Of a DNA stretch of 64,000 nt, positions 42,520-53,015 are shown piece after piece; position 1 is the first letter of the stretch, and each line of letters begins with the position of its first letter. Both the position numbers and the translations under genes were made by a program. The notes beneath the pieces were generated by a model. It saw only the letters and a list, made by a program, of their open reading frames with translations, was not told the origin of the DNA and did no database searches. Origin of the DNA: Curvularia sp. ZM96 (lineage: Eukaryota > Ascomycota > Dothideomycetes > Pleosporales > Pleosporaceae); NCBI GenBank assembly GCA_022457065.1, contig JAJGBQ010000002.1:310001-374000 (forward strand). The letters are read 5' to 3'.

Positions 42520-43055
42520 CCGAAGCGCGTTGATGTTGCCTAGCCTGTACTGATACAGGACGGAAAAGGCGAACCCAAGCGCCGAATTCATTACGACACG
42601 GTACACAGATATCTGAGCACGCTTCTGCAGGCACCTGGCATGCCAAGAGACATTAGCGAGTCCCAACGCGCCGGAACGCTTTTGGCGATCATCGTTTTCA
42701 TCGGCGAAACTGCCGGACTGTAAACTTGTAGATTAGAATACCCGTTCGATCTTAGCAATATATTCTTCGAGAACCCTGCTTTCTTATAGACCCTCCGAAC
42801 TTTGCACAGACCGTCTACATTGCGAACAGACAGGGGGTATCAACGAAAGGTCGATTAACAGCGTTGACGAAACGATCGACAGCAAGGGCAACATCGCGAA
42901 AATTTGTACCGGAGGTTGATGCCCTAGAAGAGAAACAGCTGTAGAAGAATGATACGCTGACTGCAGGTCGATAATCATGCAAATGAAAAAGAGCGAGGCT
43001 CCGAAACGAAAACCGTCCCGTTACACCGTGCGTCCCGGCACGCTTGGATTGACAT
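42520..43055. repeat. Type-B terminal repeat, right arm of element B (inverted)
   Basis: The reverse complement aligns with 36655-37145 from the TIR inward. Apart from the nested MITE, it accounts for most of the sequence 5' of the receptor gene. Small frames on the - strand (about 42455-42666) are part of the repeat. Confidence 0.65.
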
Positions 43056-43218
43056 TACCATTTATGAATCTAAGAGCATCGTGCTTCAAATTATCTCAAC
43101 ATATTTCTCCGTAACAGTAGCACAGCATCATGTGATAAATCTACGCCTACTGTGTTGTCAAATTGTGATTGGCTATTAAAGATGGTGAAGACTGTGATAA
43201 ATATATATAATTAACGTA

Positions 43219-43265
43219 ACGTCAATCCCTGCGACCCGGGACGCACGCCGTCGCGAAACGGACAG
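43219..43265. repeat. Probable 5' TIR of Fot copy 3
   Basis: TA (43217-43218) is followed by ACGTCAATCCCTGCG, then CCCGGGACGCACG. It lies 273 bp upstream of the transposase start and resembles the type-B end. The matching 3' end beyond 45260 was not found. Confidence 0.55.
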
Positions 43266-43491
43266 GAGGTACTTTGAGATCAAGCGATGGTAGTGTTCCA
43301 AGAACGTGTCAATAATCTACAACAATCTGTTAATAATTAGTTTGGTCTGTTTGTCCAATCCGTAAATAGCAATGTGTCAAGTCTCTTTGTCTGCAACGCA
43401 TTGCACAGCCTCGCACTGGCACGCGCTGGCACACGCTGAGCTGTGTCCCTCTCTCCCTCCCTACAACTAGAATCCCAGTGAACTAACTACC

Positions 43492-45260
43492 ATGGATCCA
43501 GCCACTCGAGCATTGACCGAAGCACTTCCTGATGGCATACCTGACACACTCGCGGCTCGAGCAGCACATTTCAACGTGCCTCTCTCTACCCTCGGTCATC
43601 GAAAAAACGAGCGAGAATCGAGAGATGCCAAAGCCCAAAAGCAGCGATACCTCACCCCGTACGAAGCGAACGCAGTCGTCGAGTTCTTGTTACAACAGAA
43701 GGCTTTTGGAACACCTGTGCGGATGAAGCATGTAGCTGCGATAGCATTCAGTGCCACTCGCAATCGGCCCCCAGCGGACAGGCCACTCAAGCCACTCGGC
43801 CCGAACTGGGCTAAGGCGTTTGAGAAACACCGTCCAGAGCTTACAGCGAAGACGAGTAGGCCACAGGACTGGAACCGGCTCAACATCTATGATAAGGTTA
43901 AGTACTGGTTTGAAGTGATCGGAAAGGAATTACGCAACCCGGATATATTACCAGAGAATGTTTATAACATGGACGAGACGGGTATCATGCTAAGTATGCT
44001 AAACTCCGTCAAAGTCCTAGTCGGTAAGGATGATACACACGTCTATAGAGGTGCGCGTGTTAAGCGTACTATGGTAACTGCTGTTGAATGTATTTCCGCG
44101 GACGGAAGGTTTCTAAACCCCATGATAATCTGGCCCGCTAAAACCCATCGAGCTAACTGGACTACGTACCCTACCCCTGGTTGGGTCTATGCGCTCTCTG
44201 ATACTGGATTTACCGACTCTTACATTAGCTTACAGTGGCTTAAGCTTGTATTCGATCCCCAAACTAAACAACGTGCTAACGACAAACCACGCGTGCTCAT
44301 TTGGGATGGTTTCGGAACGCATGAAACCCTGGAAGCCTTGGAGTTTTGTTTTAAAAACAACATCATCATCTGCCGTTTGCCCTCTCATACCTCCCACAAG
44401 ACCCAGCCATGTGATGTCGGGGTCTTCGGGCCCTTGAAGACAGCCTATCGCGAGCAGGTGGAAAGGATGGAGCTAGGTGGAGTAAACACAGTCGGCAAGC
44501 AGCACTTCACGTATCTGTATAGCCCAGCAAGGGAAAAGGCGTTTACGAAAAGAAACATCCTTGGAGCCTGGAGAGGAAGCGGTTTATTCCCATTCAATCC
44601 TGATAGAGTTCTCAAAGAGATCCCCAAACCCCCACTAGTCTAATCATTTCAACCGCTGACGAGCCGAAAATGGTTTCTCGTCCGGACTACGAAGCACTGC
44701 CTACGCCAGCAACTCCAGTATCAGGAGAGGCTTTAATGTCACTACTTGACAGGATCAAACAGGTTCCTAGTGATGAAGCGAACAGCCAGCATAAAGCGAG
44801 GCTCCAACAGAAGGTGGCCAATGCCGCTCAAACATACCATGCTAAAATTGCACTCCTCTACAATCGAAATCAGTTCTTAGCGAAGATCAACAACGAAGGA
44901 AAAGCTCGCCGAGCAGCCGATCAAAAGGTAATAGGTACAGCAAGTGTGGTGACTTATGAGGACCTCGTGGAGAAGCGAGCGAAACGCGCTGTGACGGACG
45001 CCAAGGAAGCGGAGAAAAAGGCCAAAAAGGCCAAAAAGGCTGCAAAAGAAGCCAGAAATGTCGCAAGTGTGGTACCGGATGCAGAAGGCGCTGCTGTGGG
45101 CATGAAGAAACGTGGTCGGAAACGGAAGAGCGCTACGTCAGAGCAGGAAGTTAGGAATCCAGCGCAAAGGGCAAAAGTCTTACGAACAAGCGAAACACGA
45201 GTTGAGGAAATTGAGATTATCCAACAGCCATATAGAGCCCCAGAGGCGAAGATGTACTAG
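43492..45260 (+). pseudogene. Fot1/pogo-like transposase, copy 3, one frameshift
   Basis: The first frame (43492-44643, 383 residues) covers the HTH region and the full DDE_1 core (YNMDETG, IWDGFGTHE, TQPCDVGVF), and stops just after EIPKPPLV. The next frame, from about 44640 to 45260, continues the protein as in copy 2 (LPTPATPVSGEALMSLLD, then a Lys/Ala-rich basic tail with KKRGRKRKS). Loss of about one base near 44640 explains the break; an intron is not evident. The catalytic part alone may still be made as a shortened protein. Confidence 0.85.
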
Positions 45261-45657
45261 CAAAAGAGCAGTTGTAGTCGAAGTCTTCATCAGCCTTCGC
45301 TCTCCTATGCGCACGCTTGTGCTCTTTCCTTGGTACCCCTAAGTCTTGTTGTGACTTTAGCTGTCACCATGCTTGCGGCCATCGCGCGTATCATTTCTGG
45401 TGATGTATGTCAAAGCCAAGATGTGCCCTATGACCTGCGAGGGATACTATGCAGTACGGATGAATGGCGCAGATAATAGCCAAAACTTCATGATGTTGCT
45501 TAGCCATCTTTTTTCTACTCGATGTGCAGCTAATGCATTGTTGATGTTGCTCGTCCCTACTACAATACCACTTGTCCATCAGACTATGTCAAACCCCGTT
45601 GGGTTAAGACCGCTTAGCTCGAAGCAAGGAGGTTCTCAAGCAAGGCATTGCGGTTGA
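45261..45657. other. Gene-free stretch
   Basis: No right TIR for the transposase could be seen and no other feature is supported. Confidence 0.3.
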
Positions 45658-46703
45658 CTACCATGCAGAGGAGTTTTTATACGTACCACCAAAAAGACCG
45701 CCTGCTCGGGGGTTCGTTGAGAGGACCGCTGGAGGCGCTGGAAAAACAACACTTTCAAAGTAGTCAACAGCAAAATCGCCACCTTCGCGGATGAGATCCT
45801 TGAACAGGACCATTTTGCCGGGTTCTCTTACATGGTCCTTGGCAACCTCTACTACAGCGGATCGCATCGCACGATCGCTCTCCGGAGTAGTCACATATAC
45901 TTCGCGAATGCATTCTGGAAAAGATTCGCTTGTCCAGAGCTCTTTTAACTTTTGTTGAAGTTTTGCTGTGGCAAGCGGTTTCAAGTCCTCCAAGAAGAAC
46001 ATATTAGCGAGGGCGTATACACGAGCCTCTTTCAGCAGCGCAGGGTCATCTGGTAGCCGTTAGAAAATCGAGCGCATAGATTCAACTTCCACCGTACCCT
46101 CGAAGTCATGCGATAGATCGTCCGAGTAGTCACCAGTGTACAGGTATTCAAACACCCTCCAGTAGGCGGCTCCACTATCATTATCGAATGTGAGTACTCC
46201 TGAACTTCCCTCAACGAACGCATCCTGGAATGCCTTCTCGAAGTATTCGCTTTGCGTGCAGATAACGGATTTGTGAACAGGTAGTTTTTTACCGTGGATA
46301 ACGACCGTAGCATCGGAGTATTTCGTGTCATTAAACATCCTATGAAAGTTAGGTAAAGTTGTGCAAGTCTGAAGGGTAAATACCTAGCGATGTCTCGCAT
46401 GAACTTGGCCGAACGTGCCTCCATTATGGCGACAAGCGATATTGTCGATGATTGCGCTACCGGCACGGCTGCTGGCTGGCTCGGTTCGTAACTAAGAGCT
46501 AACTGTCGCTGAACAGCCCGCGCTGTCCTAGTTATCCTTTCCTCCTCCTCACGCCGGTGTCTGGCCTTATCTCTCTGGGACTGCGCTCGTCGGCGCCTGA
46601 CTTCTTCCTCCTCTCTTTCCGCCTCTTCTTCCTCTCGACAATTCCTGGCCTTATCTCTCCGCGACTGTGTTCTTCGACGTCTGAGTTCAGCTTTATCTGG
46701 CAT
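45658..46703 (-). CDS. BTB/POZ protein with charged N-terminal coil
   Basis: Exons are 46703-46384, 46339-46098 and 46049-45658, with introns of 44 and 48 nt (GTATTT..TAG and GTACGG..CAG), giving 317 residues. The first ~75 residues are a strongly charged Arg/Glu-rich helix (EEEEAEREEEEVRRRR). The BTB domain starts in exon 2 (YSDATVVIHGKKLPVHKSVI, then CTQSEYFEKAF and YLYTGDY) and runs into exon 3 (VYALANMFFLEDLKPLA), the standard layout of fungal BTB adaptors. The C-terminus (DFAVDYFESVVFPAPP) is the usual variable tail and may continue in a further small exon. The neighbour at 46807 is divergent, with only about 100 bp between the starts. Confidence 0.8.
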
Positions 46704-46806
46704 TCAGAAGATCAGACAGGCTAATTAATTAACAGTCGCGTACAAGAACGCGGTCGCAGTGCAGGGCTGTCAACTGCGAGGATGGCTTGTCCCATCAGCC
46801 ACAGTT

Positions 46807-48154
46807 ATGTTATTGGCTCCCTGCCTGTGTGGCGCTGTTGCTGAGTCAACCAAAAGCAGCCAAGGTTTGGTCGATCCGTCCGATTGCGCGAGAGCGACGG
46901 CTTCCAACCAACTTCACGATGCAGCACAACGTAAAGCTATGCCCATATCGCAAGCAGCTTTGATGAAGCATCAAAACGCCACGCCACCCCCAAGATTCAC
47001 AGATCACCCGTTGACGCCGCCATCAACCGCCAAGAAGCCATTGGCAGAGGCACATCGTGTTATCGCTCTTTTCAAACAAATCCACGCAGGAACTGACGCT
47101 GAGCGAGACGCGCGGACGGAGTTTCAGCTTGCAGACGGGGAGTATGATCAGATAGAGAGCACGCTTCAACAAGACGATGTGCTTTCAGGATACGTGGACG
47201 AGAAGATACGGTGAGTAGACTTCAGAGACGGCAGAGGTCACATCTAACAGAGTTTGCGCCAGGTATGACTACGACGAAGACAAACGCAAATTAGTCGTTC
47301 GCATGCCTACCGAGATACACGAACGTTTCATCGACAAAGTGGAAGATGACATTCGGAGCCAGCTAAAAACAATACAGAACGGATCAGGCAAGAAGGCAGA
47401 ATTCGCGCAGAAAGTGCATCCTGCCCGATCGACCCATGTACGTCTCGGTGCTGGCACTTTGTCTAAATCGAAGTACGAGCCAGACGCGTCATTCAGGCAT
47501 AAAGACGCACAATATCCAGGCGTCATAGTTGAGGTCGCATACTCGCAGAAGAAGCAGTGTTTAGGCCGGCTAGCTGAGAATTACATATTGGACTCGGATG
47601 CCAGCATACGGGCTGTCGTATGCGTACACATTGAGTACGGCAACAAGGAGTCGCGCAAAGCAACGTTGTCGGTCTGGCGACCCAAGTTGCTCACTACCGA
47701 TGACGGACTTGAATTACGAGCTGTAGAAGGGGTCGCAGATGTGGTAAGTCCAACTCTCTTGGTAATTTTCGCAAGTTTCTGACGTTCCTAAAAGGCTTTC
47801 CGTGACGAAGAAGGAAATCCTGTCGATCATCCCGGCCTACAGCTCCGCCTCAGCGAATTCGCCTACGAAGGACTCGCCCAGAAGGAGATGGGTGACGAAG
47901 ACACATTTATCCATATTTCTGGGACAACACTCTGCGAATACCTCAATGCGGCAGATAGCAAGGAAGAGCAAGCACTGGGCAAGCATGTCTTTGCTAGGGA
48001 GGTCAAGAAGCGAAAACGGTCGGAAACACCTCCGGAAGAGATTAGAGCAGGAGATGAAGCAAGATATGCCAAGGAAGAGGAGAGAGTTGCGAAGCGCGCA
48101 GATCGTGACATGGACTATCAGGATAAATCATCAACTAAGAGCTTTTCAGACTAG
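46807..48154 (+). CDS. Fungal protein with possible PD-(D/E)XK nuclease-like fold
   Basis: Exons are 46807-47210, 47263-47743 and 47795-48154, with introns of 52 and 51 nt (GTGAGT..CAG and GTAAGT..AAG), giving 414 residues. The ATG at 46807 is the first in frame, but the N-terminus is uncertain; an out-of-frame ATG lies at 46782. The core (IQAG-like HAGTDAERDARTEFQL, then YEPDASFRH, PGVIVEVAYSQKK and RLAENYIL) matches a protein family I have seen widely in filamentous fungi. The D..E..K arrangement (D209, E225, K231) resembles PD-(D/E)XK nucleases, though the E-to-K spacing is not the usual E-x-K, so catalysis is inference. The C-terminus is Lys/Arg/Glu-rich. Confidence 0.65.
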
Positions 48155-48912
48155 AATAAAGCAAATCTCTTCACAGCAACGTACGAGCAAAACTGTGACT
48201 ATGTTGTCTGCCTCTCCTGTATCTCCCGGCGCCGTGATGCACGATGCATCTCCATTTGCTTCATCGTACCTTTGCCCTTTATCAACTTTCCAGTGTCGTC
48301 TCCAAACCCCTACTCCCACATGTGCTCGTTTGGATCATCTCGGGGACGGAAATCTGGGGCCGTTCGAGGCGGTAAATAAGGATCGGTCGTATACCGCCAC
48401 TCTTGCTCGATTGTGCGGCGCACAGCTGGTGTGGTTGCTGTCCCGTATGAATCTACTTCCTGCAGATAAAGGAGAAAGTTGCTTCGAAGGAGCCAGGACT
48501 TGCCGTAGTCGGGACACGAAAGGAGCTTATAGGGATAAGCCCATACCTGTCCGGGAGGGAGGTCGGCATGGGCATCGTCACCTCATCATCGAATTCAGAG
48601 GGAACCGAAGGGCTGGGGAGTGAGGTCGTCATGCTTCGTTCGCTAGCGTGTCGTATTTAGCGGTGGGGACGGTTCCAGGGCGAAGCCAAATGAATGACTC
48701 TCCACGGGAGAACTTCGCTCGTTCACCCACCGTCTATTTTAAGATGGTTTCCAGCCACAGGCTGTCCTTGTGAGCGGTGTGGCTTAAATTACAAGTCAAG
48801 TAACGCTAATTAACTAGCCTTTCTTGCACAGACTTGTCTACATGTATTTTACAGGCAGGAAGCCTCGAGTGGTGGTATCTGAGAGTTTCGCTCTGCGAAA
48901 CAAAAGATCAGC
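48155..48912. other. Gene-free stretch
   Basis: A long + frame to 48623 (from 47802) overlaps the last exon of the preceding gene in another frame and is not supported. No repeat was recognised. Confidence 0.35.
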
Positions 48913-49473
48913 ATGGTTATAGTAGTTGGCACCGGTGGCGGCGCAGCGGCTGTTACTGGGGTCCTTGCTCCTAAAGCTGCTGCAGTCACTGCTGCCCTCG
49001 TTTCCGAAGGCGCTCTCGCTGTTGGTAGCGCGGCCGGCAGCGTCGCTGTTGCTGAGGGTGCACTCACGACAGCTATCGTCACCGAAAGCGCCGTGACTGC
49101 TTTGACGGGGTTGACTGTTACCCAGTTTTGGAATCCAGTGGGATGGGTCATTGGAGGCGTACTTGTTGGTGCCAGTCAACAAGCTTCGCAGGCTGTGACT
49201 TGGGGCTGCTACAAGCCTATTATTGGCGAGGTTGATACCAAAGAAACATCGATCAAGCTAACAACGCTCGCAAACCTAGCAGCGCATCCAGAGGTTCGAC
49301 AGGTGTTTGTCCATGCAAGCGCTGTATCTGCCAACCTCCCCAACGTTGAGGTCAGAAACAGAGCCGGAGAATACTACTTGCTACGAGGCGTTGTTCTTCC
49401 ATGGGGTTCAGCTGCATATCATGCGGAGCGAATCGATGAATCGATCTATACCATCTCTTCATCGGCGACTTGA
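48913..49473 (+). CDS. Gly/Ala-rich hydrophobic protein, function unknown
   Basis: A single ATG frame of 186 residues. Residues 1-95 are almost wholly small and hydrophobic (VGTGGGAAAVTGVLAPKAAA, ALTTAIVTESAVTALTGLTV, WVIGGVLVGA), giving glycine-zipper-like stretches that could insert into membranes. The second half is ordinary soluble sequence (KLTTLANLAAHPEVRQVFVH). No family was recognised. The antisense strand also holds an open frame, so translation needs proof; the sense frame has the better start and composition. Confidence 0.45.
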   Translation: MVIVVGTGGGAAAVTGVLAPKAAAVTAALVSEGALAVGSAAGSVAVAEGALTTAIVTESAVTALTGLTVTQFWNPVGWVIGGVLVGASQQASQAVTWGCYKPIIGEVDTKETSIKLTTLANLAAHPEVRQVFVHASAVSANLPNVEVRNRAGEYYLLRGVVLPWGSAAYHAERIDESIYTISSSAT

Positions 49474-49844
49474 CAGGGGTCTGCGATTACCGGTGGATGG
49501 AAAGAGAAGTCTCGAGATTGTCTTATTTAAGAGTCTTATTATGATTGCGAAGGAGGGTTTTTTTTCGCAAGGAATGTCTAGGCGGTAACTACTGGAGATA
49601 TTCTGTTGGAGCCTCTCTTTATGTGTGCTGCTCACTTTGTCATTTTTTTGGCCCATGTTCGATCATGTCAGCTGCTGTCTACGGTAATGAGGTCAATATG
49701 TAACGTTAGGCTCGAAATGCGAGACATCGATTCAAGGTGCACGCGGAGGAACTTCGGACGACAGTGTCACGTGCCTACTAACTATCTGTCTATGCTTAGA
49801 AAGCTTTTAGCCACACCTTAGCTCAATTCTCAATGTGGCTTATA
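49474..49844. other. Gene-free stretch
   Basis: Nothing supported. It ends at the TA flanking the pogo element. Confidence 0.3.
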
Positions 49845-51701
49845 ACGTGTTGGATCAGTAAGTGGGCCAGATCAGTTAGTGGGCCACCCCACCAAACTTG
49901 ACCTGACGTTCTGTGCAATTGAGCCACAACAACGCAATAAAACAAGACAAAATTAAGAGAAATTATTAATTATCTAGCTCTACACGAAGTGCGGGTATGT
50001 CCTTGGATATAGCACTTCGTACACGTTAGCAGCGCGCGCGGACGTCGCTAACTGCCCTCACCCTGCCCACCCTCTACGACCACCCTTTCTACCTCTGCAG
50101 CAAGCTGCTAAGCCTGCGAGACCTAGAGTACTCCACCAGAAGCAATATATTAACGCCGCTAATCCTACTTCTATCTCTAGCGCTAATTTTCTTCACGTAG
50201 CCTCTTATTTTCCTCTACAAGTATCGTCGCTAATTACATCGCAAGCTAAGCGCTTTTAGCAAGCTAGCGTATCGCGATACTTATTAGACTCTCTAGCTGC
50301 CAGCGCAGTCTCTCTTGGAGATAGCGTACTTACTACTAAAGCTCCGCTACTATATATGGTGTTTCTGTCTGTACTACTACCTGCGCTACTACCTACGCTA
50401 TAATATTGTTATCAATAGCTGTCTATAGTAGAGACGGCGTCTAGACGACAGTTAGCGACGATAGGACGCGATCTAGATAAAGAGGGACAAGCCCTATTAC
50501 CTAAAAGCCTGCTTAGATATTCTACTACGTGAATACAGTTAGCCAGATCCGTGTATAGGCTATAAGAAAGTCTATTTTGTCAACATAGTAGACGCCATAG
50601 CGGGCGAGCTCCTCGACCTCGCGTCCGTACGCGCGCTTTAGTAGAGAGTAGCAGCTTACGTCTAGAGGCTGGAGGAGGTGCGACGTGTGAGGCGGCATAC
50701 AGAGAGTGATAATCTTGTTCTCTGTACAGAACTGGTCGAACTCGGGCGTGGCGTGGCTGCTGTGGCCGTCTAGGATAAGAAGGCGATAGACTCCAGCCGT
50801 ACGAGCTACTATATACTAGTTAAAATGCTTCACCCACTCTACGCCAAGCTAATCATTCATCTAGCCGTTATCTAAGATGCCAATAGTCTAGTCTAGTAGG
50901 AGGTTACGATACTAGTTACTCTAGTAGACCTTACCAGACAGGATCACGAAGGGTGGAAGAGACCAGCCAGACGCGCTAATACACTCGATTACTGTCACCC
51001 ACTCACGATTACCTGGCTGTACTACGACTGCCCTGCCAACTCTATCAGCGCTAGTCACGACTTTTGACGTTGCAGCGACGCCCATCGCGAACCCAGTCTC
51101 GTCGAAGTTGTAGATATCCTGGTCAAGGACGCCGTACGTCTGTCGCGTCTCCTCTACTAGCTTAAACCACGCTGCGATTACAGCAGGATCTTCGTAGGAG
51201 GCGCGCTGACTATTGAATCTCCTAGTCCACTTTGTCTGAAGTTCAGACTGGCTCTGGATAAAGCGCGATACCCATTTCTTGCCTACAGGTGGTGGAGGTG
51301 GATCTTGGCCACGCGCGGCGAGTAACGCGTCTGCCATTCGTCGTACGTCAATGATATGGGGTGGAAAACCACGTCGGTCAAGCTCTAGAATTCACTGTAC
51401 AAGAGACTGCTCCTCAATAGGCGATAGCTTGCGGTTGACAGAGGCTGTCTCTGATCGCGGCTGGATACCATGAAGACGTCGTTGGAGCGTCGACTTTGGC
51501 ACGTCGTACGCTGCTGCGAGTGCGCGCACAGATTGTTTTGGATTATTACGATAAGATACCATAGCGAGACTTATTCTACCTTCACAAGAAGTCTGTATAG
51601 GGCGTTGTTGTCGCGGCATTATAGTGGTTGTGTAGAGCGTTGCGTCAAGTTTGGTGGGGTGGCCCACTAACTGATCCGGCCCACTTACTGATCCAACACG
51701 T
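49845..51701. mobile_element. pogo-like element, 1857 bp, with 58-bp TIRs
   Basis: The TIR runs ACGTGTTGGATCAGTAAG, then TGGGCC, a related GATCAGTTAGTGGGCC block, and CACCCCACCAAACTTGAC, on both ends with one mismatch. TA flanks it at 49843-49844 and 51702-51703. The TIR contains two similar ~17-bp direct sub-repeats, possible double binding sites for the transposase. The single gene inside lies on the - strand and is damaged. Confidence 0.88.
50250..51619 (-). pseudogene. RIP-damaged pogo-like transposase
   Basis: The gene starts at 51619 (MPRQQRPIQ). It shows a helix-turn-helix (VRALAAAYDVPKSTLQRRL), a Tc5-type DNA-binding region (VGKKWVSRFIQ), then YNFDETGFAMG, LILDGHSSHATPEF and LLQPLDVSCYS, the DDE_1 acidic triad. 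A TGA at about 51392 and five or more TAG codons at about 50830-50925 interrupt the frame where relatives have W or Q. Every one can be explained by CpA-to-TpA change on one or the other strand, the RIP pattern. The 3' part below 50560 is badly eroded and its limit is approximate. Confidence 0.8.
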
Positions 51702-51871
51702 TAATATGAGTCTAAGTTAGTTATCGTGATGGAACCCCAATACTTGTTTACCCAATGAGCGCACTGGCGTCGCACAGAACGAGTGGAGACAGCACTAAGG
51801 TGCGTGTCTAAGTGCAGTAGCATACTGCTTAGTTTAGGCAATCTAGCGTCAACGTACTGGAACTAAGGTCG

Positions 51872-52136
51872 AAGGAAGGAAGCCGAAGAGCTACAGGTGC
51901 AAGTGATGCAAACAATGAAGAGAGTGCTTGGCGACGAGCATCCTAACACGCTGACAAGCATGAACAATCTCGCCTCCACGCTCCAGTCGCAAGCTCGCTG
52001 CGAGGAGGCTCTTGCACTGATGGAAACATGCTTCCAATTGCGCCAGCAGGTCCTTGGCGAGCAACACCATGATACACAGTCGTCGCTTAACACGCTGCAT
52101 AGTTGGCGAGCGGAGTGTATTGACAAGAACCCATGA
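51872..52136 (+). pseudogene. TPR remnant of an NB-ARC/TPR receptor
   Basis: An in-frame stretch following a TAA encodes two tetratricopeptide units of the same kind as the receptor at 10340 (VLGDEHPNTLTSMNNLAS, then LRQQVLGEQHHDTQSSLN) and a natural-looking end. Everything N-terminal is missing; the pogo element lies just upstream. A type-B terminal repeat follows at 52440-52867. Confidence 0.75.
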
Positions 52137-52439
52137 CTTTATCTAGTTACGTATATAATACAAGTCTCAAAGCTAGATCCCATGATGTACCTATGACTAT
52201 AACTTTCAACAGTAACTATATAGTAATGCGCAGTAGTGAATCCTAATAACTCCAGATGTCTTGTAAAGGGGTTTAGTCCACTCTGCACGACAAATCTACG
52301 AAGCGTGATAACGAACCTTATGATAGAAGTGAGTGTCAGGTATAGTGGCTTACAAAACGGGAATAAGAGCTGCTTGAGGCAATAGTCTTAGTGCCAGATG
52401 CTTAGCCACAACGCGTAATACGGCTCGCAGACATCTCAG

Positions 52440-52867
52440 CACACTACTGCTGCAAAATGTCGCTTAGGACGCACGGCCGATCACATGCGTTTCTAGCGAT
52501 CTTGCCGTCCGCGCGGACAAATTGCCAGGATACACACTCCTCACGTTAAGTTGACTCTTTGAGTGTGCAGTCTTGATCTTTGTTATCTTTGCTTTCTTTC
52601 TAGCCTCTCGAGCTATGTAGAAGTTTATACTACTTCGAATAAACAAGGGAGGTATTAGAGGAGAGTCGATGGGCGGCACGGACAGAACGACGACAGTGTG
52701 GTTAACAACACGCCTCTCAGCGTCGGAGGCTGATGTACCAGAGTAAGAGCTGCAAACGAGTTGCACGCTAGACCTGTCCATCTATAGGCATGCTTGGTAC
52801 AATCCGGGCACCCGAGAGAAAAAGTGTCCCGTTACACCGTTCGTCCTGGCACGTAGGGATGGGCATT
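52440..52867. repeat. Type-B receptor-linked terminal repeat, copy 3 (inverted)
   Basis: Its reverse complement starts with ATGCCCATCCCTACGTGCC and ACGGTGTAACGGGACAC next to TA (52868-52869), then follows copies 1 and 2 (CATCAGCCTCCGACGC, CACACTGTCGTCG, TCCTGGCAATTTGTCC, CAGTAGTGTGCTGAGATGTC). It is 3' of the TPR remnant with its TIR pointing away, the same relation as at the two intact receptors. It borders a Fot transposase fragment. Confidence 0.7.
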
Positions 52868-52872
52868 ACCAT

Positions 52873-53015
52873 TATAAGCTAGCCAGAGATAGAGCCATAA
52901 GAAAAAGGAACATTTTGGCTGGATGGGCCGCTGTTAGCTTTTTTCCTTTCAATCCAGAGAGGGTCCTTCGTGATATGCCGAAACCACCCGCAGAGCATAA
53001 CAATGCTGGTGTCAC
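52873..53015 (+). pseudogene. C-terminal fragment of a Fot1/pogo transposase
   Basis: It encodes ARDRAIRKRNILAGWAA, then FFPFNPERVLRDMPKPP, equivalent to the region after the catalytic core in the intact copies (PARERAFTPKNIKAGFAA, LFPFNPDRVLRTVPKPP). The break falls at the TA next to the type-B repeat, which suggests the repeat inserted into, or recombined with, a Fot copy. Confidence 0.75.

Larger units (their letters stand above)
36655..43055. mobile_element. Putative element B: 6.4-kb long-TIR element carrying a HET-NACHT-WD40 gene
   Basis: The ends are inverted: left ACGTCGATCCAAGCGTGCC, right (read inward) ATGTCAATCCAAGCGTGCC, both followed by GGGACGCACGG and AACGGGAC. TA flanks both sides (36653-36654 and 43056-43057). 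Beyond the short TIR the two arms stay alignable for roughly 490-540 bp (36655-37145 against 42520-43055), with blocks such as TCCGGCAGTTTC, CTTGGCATGC, GCGTGCTCAGAT and AATTCGGCGCT. The only gene inside is the receptor at 37497-41971, plus a MITE at 42277. No transposase is inside, so it would need help in trans. The end is related to that of Fot copy 3 (43219: ACGTCAATCC, then CCGGGACGCACG). Confidence 0.65.

Noticed and set aside
47802..48623. 273-codon + strand frame
   Set aside because: Its first part overlaps the last exon of the nuclease-like gene in another frame; the frame that continues that protein ends at 48154.
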